6,251 nt of DNA from positions 1 through 6,251 of the forward strand of contig CAYGWP010000113.1 in assembly GCA_964353455.1 (NCBI GenBank), given 5' to 3'. The translations under genes and the position numbers were made by a program. This DNA comes from CAYGWP01 sp964353455. GTDB lineage: Bacteria; Planctomycetota; Phycisphaerae; FEN-1346. The notes under the pieces are model-generated. The model saw nothing but the letters and a program-made list of their open reading frames with translations. It was not told the origin of the DNA and did not search any database. This document shows, in pieces, positions 4,609 through 6,251 of this stretch (position 1 is the stretch's first letter; every line of letters starts with the position of its first letter).

Positions 4609-5982
4609 ATGCGCGCCGCCGCTACCGGCTCGGCCGTACTGATGCTGTCCGCCATGTTGCTCGCGTCAATCGCGGCGGCGTGCTTGCCCGCCATAGCCTT
4701 GGCGGCGGCGGGAGAGGCCGAGAAGGCGCCCCCTGCCGAGGAAGGTTTCGTCTCGCTCTTCAGCGGCCGCGACCTCACCGGCTGGGACGGCAACCCGGAC
4801 CTCTGGTCCGTCAAGGACGGCGCCATCCGCGGCGAGACGACCCTCGAGAAGCCCGCCAAGGGGAACACGTTCCTCATCTGGCGCGGCGGCACGCTCAGGA
4901 ACTTCATCCTGAAGGTCAAGTTCCGCATCGAGAACGGCAACTCCGGCATCCAGTACCGCAGCCGCGACATCGGCAACTGGGTTGTCTCGGGATACCAGGC
5001 CGAGGTCTGCAACCCGCCGGGCAAGCCGGGTTTCCTCTATCACGAGAAAGGCCGCGGCGGGCTTGCCAACGTCGGCGAGTTCGTCGAGATCGGCCCCGAC
5101 GGCGCCAAGCAGGTGGTCGGCCAGGTGGGCGACCCCAAGGCCCTCGCCGATGCCGGGTTCTACAAGGAGAAGGACTGGAACGAGTACACGATCATCGCGC
5201 GCGGCAACCACATCGTGCAGTTCCTGAACGGGTTCCAGACGATTGAACTTATCGACAATGATAAACCCGTGTCGGCCGACAATCAGAAAGGCTCGGCGAG
5301 CGAAGGCATCCTGGCCCTCCAGATTCACGCCGGGCCGCCGATGGTCGTCGAGTTCAAGGATATCCGCCTGAGGGTTCTGCCCGCCAACTACGGCGAGGCC
5401 CGCCGCATCTTCAGCGGCCGCGACCTGGCGGGCTGGACGCCGTCGAGCGACGCCCTCAAGGACACGTTTACCGTCAAGGACGGCGTGCTGATGGACGCCG
5501 GGCGGCCCGCCGGGTACCTTCGCACCACCGACGACTTCACGAACTTCGTCCTGTGGCTCCAGGTCCGCCACACCAAGGCCGGCAACGGCGGGGTCCTGGT
5601 GCGAATGACCGGCCCGGACAAGGTCTGGCCGAAGTCCATCGAGTGCCAGGGCCAGTCCGGCGCGCTCGGCGACATCTGGAACATCGACAACTTCCCGATG
5701 AAGGTGGCCGAGGACCGCACCGACGGCCGGCACACCAAGAAACTTTACCCGTCGAACGAGAAACCCCTCGGCGAGTGGAACCGTTACGAAATCGCCCTCG
5801 ACGGCGGCAACCTGGAACTGGCGGTCAACGGCCTTGTCCAGAACACCGCCACGGAGTGCCAGGAAGTTCCGGGCAAGATCTGCCTTCAGGCCGAAGGCGG
5901 GGTAATGGAGTACCGCAACATCGTCCTGATTCCGATCATCGGCATCGGCGACAAGCCCGCCAAGGCGGGCGAACCTAAGTGA
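4609..5982 (+). CDS. Secreted two-domain DUF1080 protein
   Basis: 457 residues: a long signal peptide (1 to about 34, ending LAAA) and two DUF1080 domains in tandem. Domain 1 (about 47-257) has LFSGRDLTGW at 50-59, WSVKDGAIRG at 66-75, NSGIQYRSR at 111-119, GYQAEV at 128-133 and a closing VEFKDIRLRVL. Domain 2 (about 267-442) has IFSGRDLAGW at 267-276, FTVKDGVL at 287-294, NGGVLVRM at 326-333, IECQGQSGALGDIW at 344-357 and MEYRNIVLIPI at 433-443. The core motif differs between them: GYQAEV in domain 1, IECQ in domain 2. They are therefore old duplicates, perhaps with different substrates or one mainly binding. The signal contains a Cys at 25 but not a good lipobox. The start is ATG 4609 with AAGGAGGTG at 4596-4604. 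The Gfo/Idh/MocA gene begins 7 nt after its stop, so the two are likely coupled. Confidence 0.92.
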   Translation: MRAAATGSAVLMLSAMLLASIAAACLPAIALAAAGEAEKAPPAEEGFVSLFSGRDLTGWDGNPDLWSVKDGAIRGETTLEKPAKGNTFLIWRGGTLRNFILKVKFRIENGNSGIQYRSRDIGNWVVSGYQAEVCNPPGKPGFLYHEKGRGGLANVGEFVEIGPDGAKQVVGQVGDPKALADAGFYKEKDWNEYTIIARGNHIVQFLNGFQTIELIDNDKPVSADNQKGSASEGILALQIHAGPPMVVEFKDIRLRVLPANYGEARRIFSGRDLAGWTPSSDALKDTFTVKDGVLMDAGRPAGYLRTTDDFTNFVLWLQVRHTKAGNGGVLVRMTGPDKVWPKSIECQGQSGALGDIWNIDNFPMKVAEDRTDGRHTKKLYPSNEKPLGEWNRYEIALDGGNLELAVNGLVQNTATECQEVPGKICLQAEGGVMEYRNIVLIPIIGIGDKPAKAGEPK

Positions 5983-5989
5983 GCCGACC

Positions 5990-6251
5990 ATGCCAGGCAA
6001 CCGACTAACGCGGCGGAAACTGCTCGCCGCGTCGCTGAAAGGGGCGGGGGCGATCGCCGCCTTCTCCATCGTGCCGCGCGGCGTGCTTGGCGGCCCGGCC
6101 CAGCCGCCTCCGCCGAGTGAGTGCCTCACGCACGCCGTCGTCGGCGTCGGCGGCATGGGCACGGGACACATCGGCTACTGCCTGAGCGATTCCAGCGCAC
6201 GGCTTCTTGCGGTGTGCGATGTGGACGAGGCGCACATCGGGAATGCACTCA
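5990..6251 (+). CDS. Tat-exported Gfo/Idh/MocA family oxidoreductase (N-terminal 87 residues, cut by window edge)
   Basis: The N-terminus of an NAD(P)-dependent sugar dehydrogenase-type protein. A twin-arginine signal (LTRRKLLAAS at 6-15) precedes a hydrophobic Ala/Gly region and a Pro-rich spacer (38-42). The Rossmann strand AVVGVGGMGTGHIG at 49-62 has the GxGxxG glycines G52, G54 and G57. The second strand LLAVCDVD ends in D77, which by the usual rule suggests NAD rather than NADP. Tat export fits a protein that must fold around its nucleotide in the cytoplasm, as in glucose-fructose oxidoreductase. The start is ATG 5990, with no convincing SD; the 7-nt gap after the DUF1080 stop suggests translational coupling. 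Beside DUF1080 genes its likely role is oxidising sugar C3-OH, an inference from context. The catalytic domain lies beyond the window. Confidence 0.88.
   Translation, partial: MPGNRLTRRKLLAASLKGAGAIAAFSIVPRGVLGGPAQPPPPSECLTHAVVGVGGMGTGHIGYCLSDSSARLLAVCDVDEAHIGNAL

Noticed and set aside
4666..6171. 501-codon minus-strand open frame
   Set aside because: It lies opposite the two-domain DUF1080 and Gfo/Idh/MocA genes. Its Val/Ala/Leu/Gly-rich composition is the usual mirror of GC-rich coding sequence, and it shows no family motif.

Overview
The window looks like a GC-rich bacterial chromosome, most likely from Planctomycetota or a neighbouring PVC lineage. This rests on gene content: a Tat-exported formylglycine sulfatase, a Tat-exported TIM-barrel isomerase/epimerase-family protein, two secreted DUF1080 proteins and a Tat-exported Gfo/Idh/MocA oxidoreductase side by side. 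That mix is typical of PVC glycan scavengers, but no taxonomic marker is present. Most genes have a clear Shine-Dalgarno sequence.

Layout. (1) 1-1077, minus strand: the N-terminal 359 residues of a sulfatase that runs off the left edge. (2) 1078-1242: a divergent intergenic region holding a perfect 15-bp palindrome that contains a consensus -10 box. (3) 1243-2085, plus: exported TIM-barrel protein. (4) 2151-2399, plus: a DUF433 antitoxin-like protein with no recognisable toxin partner. (5) 2400-3843, plus: a less GC-rich cassette with its own good sigma70-type promoter. It encodes a three-helix membrane protein resembling DUF6338, followed by three tiny ORFs (52, 41 and 51 codons). All three end in the same ten residues, QPSPPPPPKK, then stop. 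(6) 3878-6251, plus: one-domain DUF1080 protein, two-domain DUF1080 protein, then the start of a Gfo/Idh/MocA oxidoreductase, closely spaced like an operon.

How they may work together. The isomerase-family protein, the DUF1080 proteins and the Gfo/Idh/MocA protein match the enzyme classes of the 3-keto-glycoside route. In that route a sugar is oxidised at C3, the glycosidic bond is broken by a DUF1080 lyase/hydrolase, and a TIM-barrel protein handles the keto-glycal product. The sulfatase would remove sulfate esters from the same substrate. All carry export signals, so the chemistry would take place outside the cytoplasm.

The most novel part is region 5. The shared tail is identical in protein sequence, but its codons differ at many wobble positions, so selection is acting on the peptide. 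The three N-terminal parts are unrelated. I know of no described system of this form. The cassette sits between the two halves of the sugar-catabolic set and differs from them in composition, so it is probably an acquired module.
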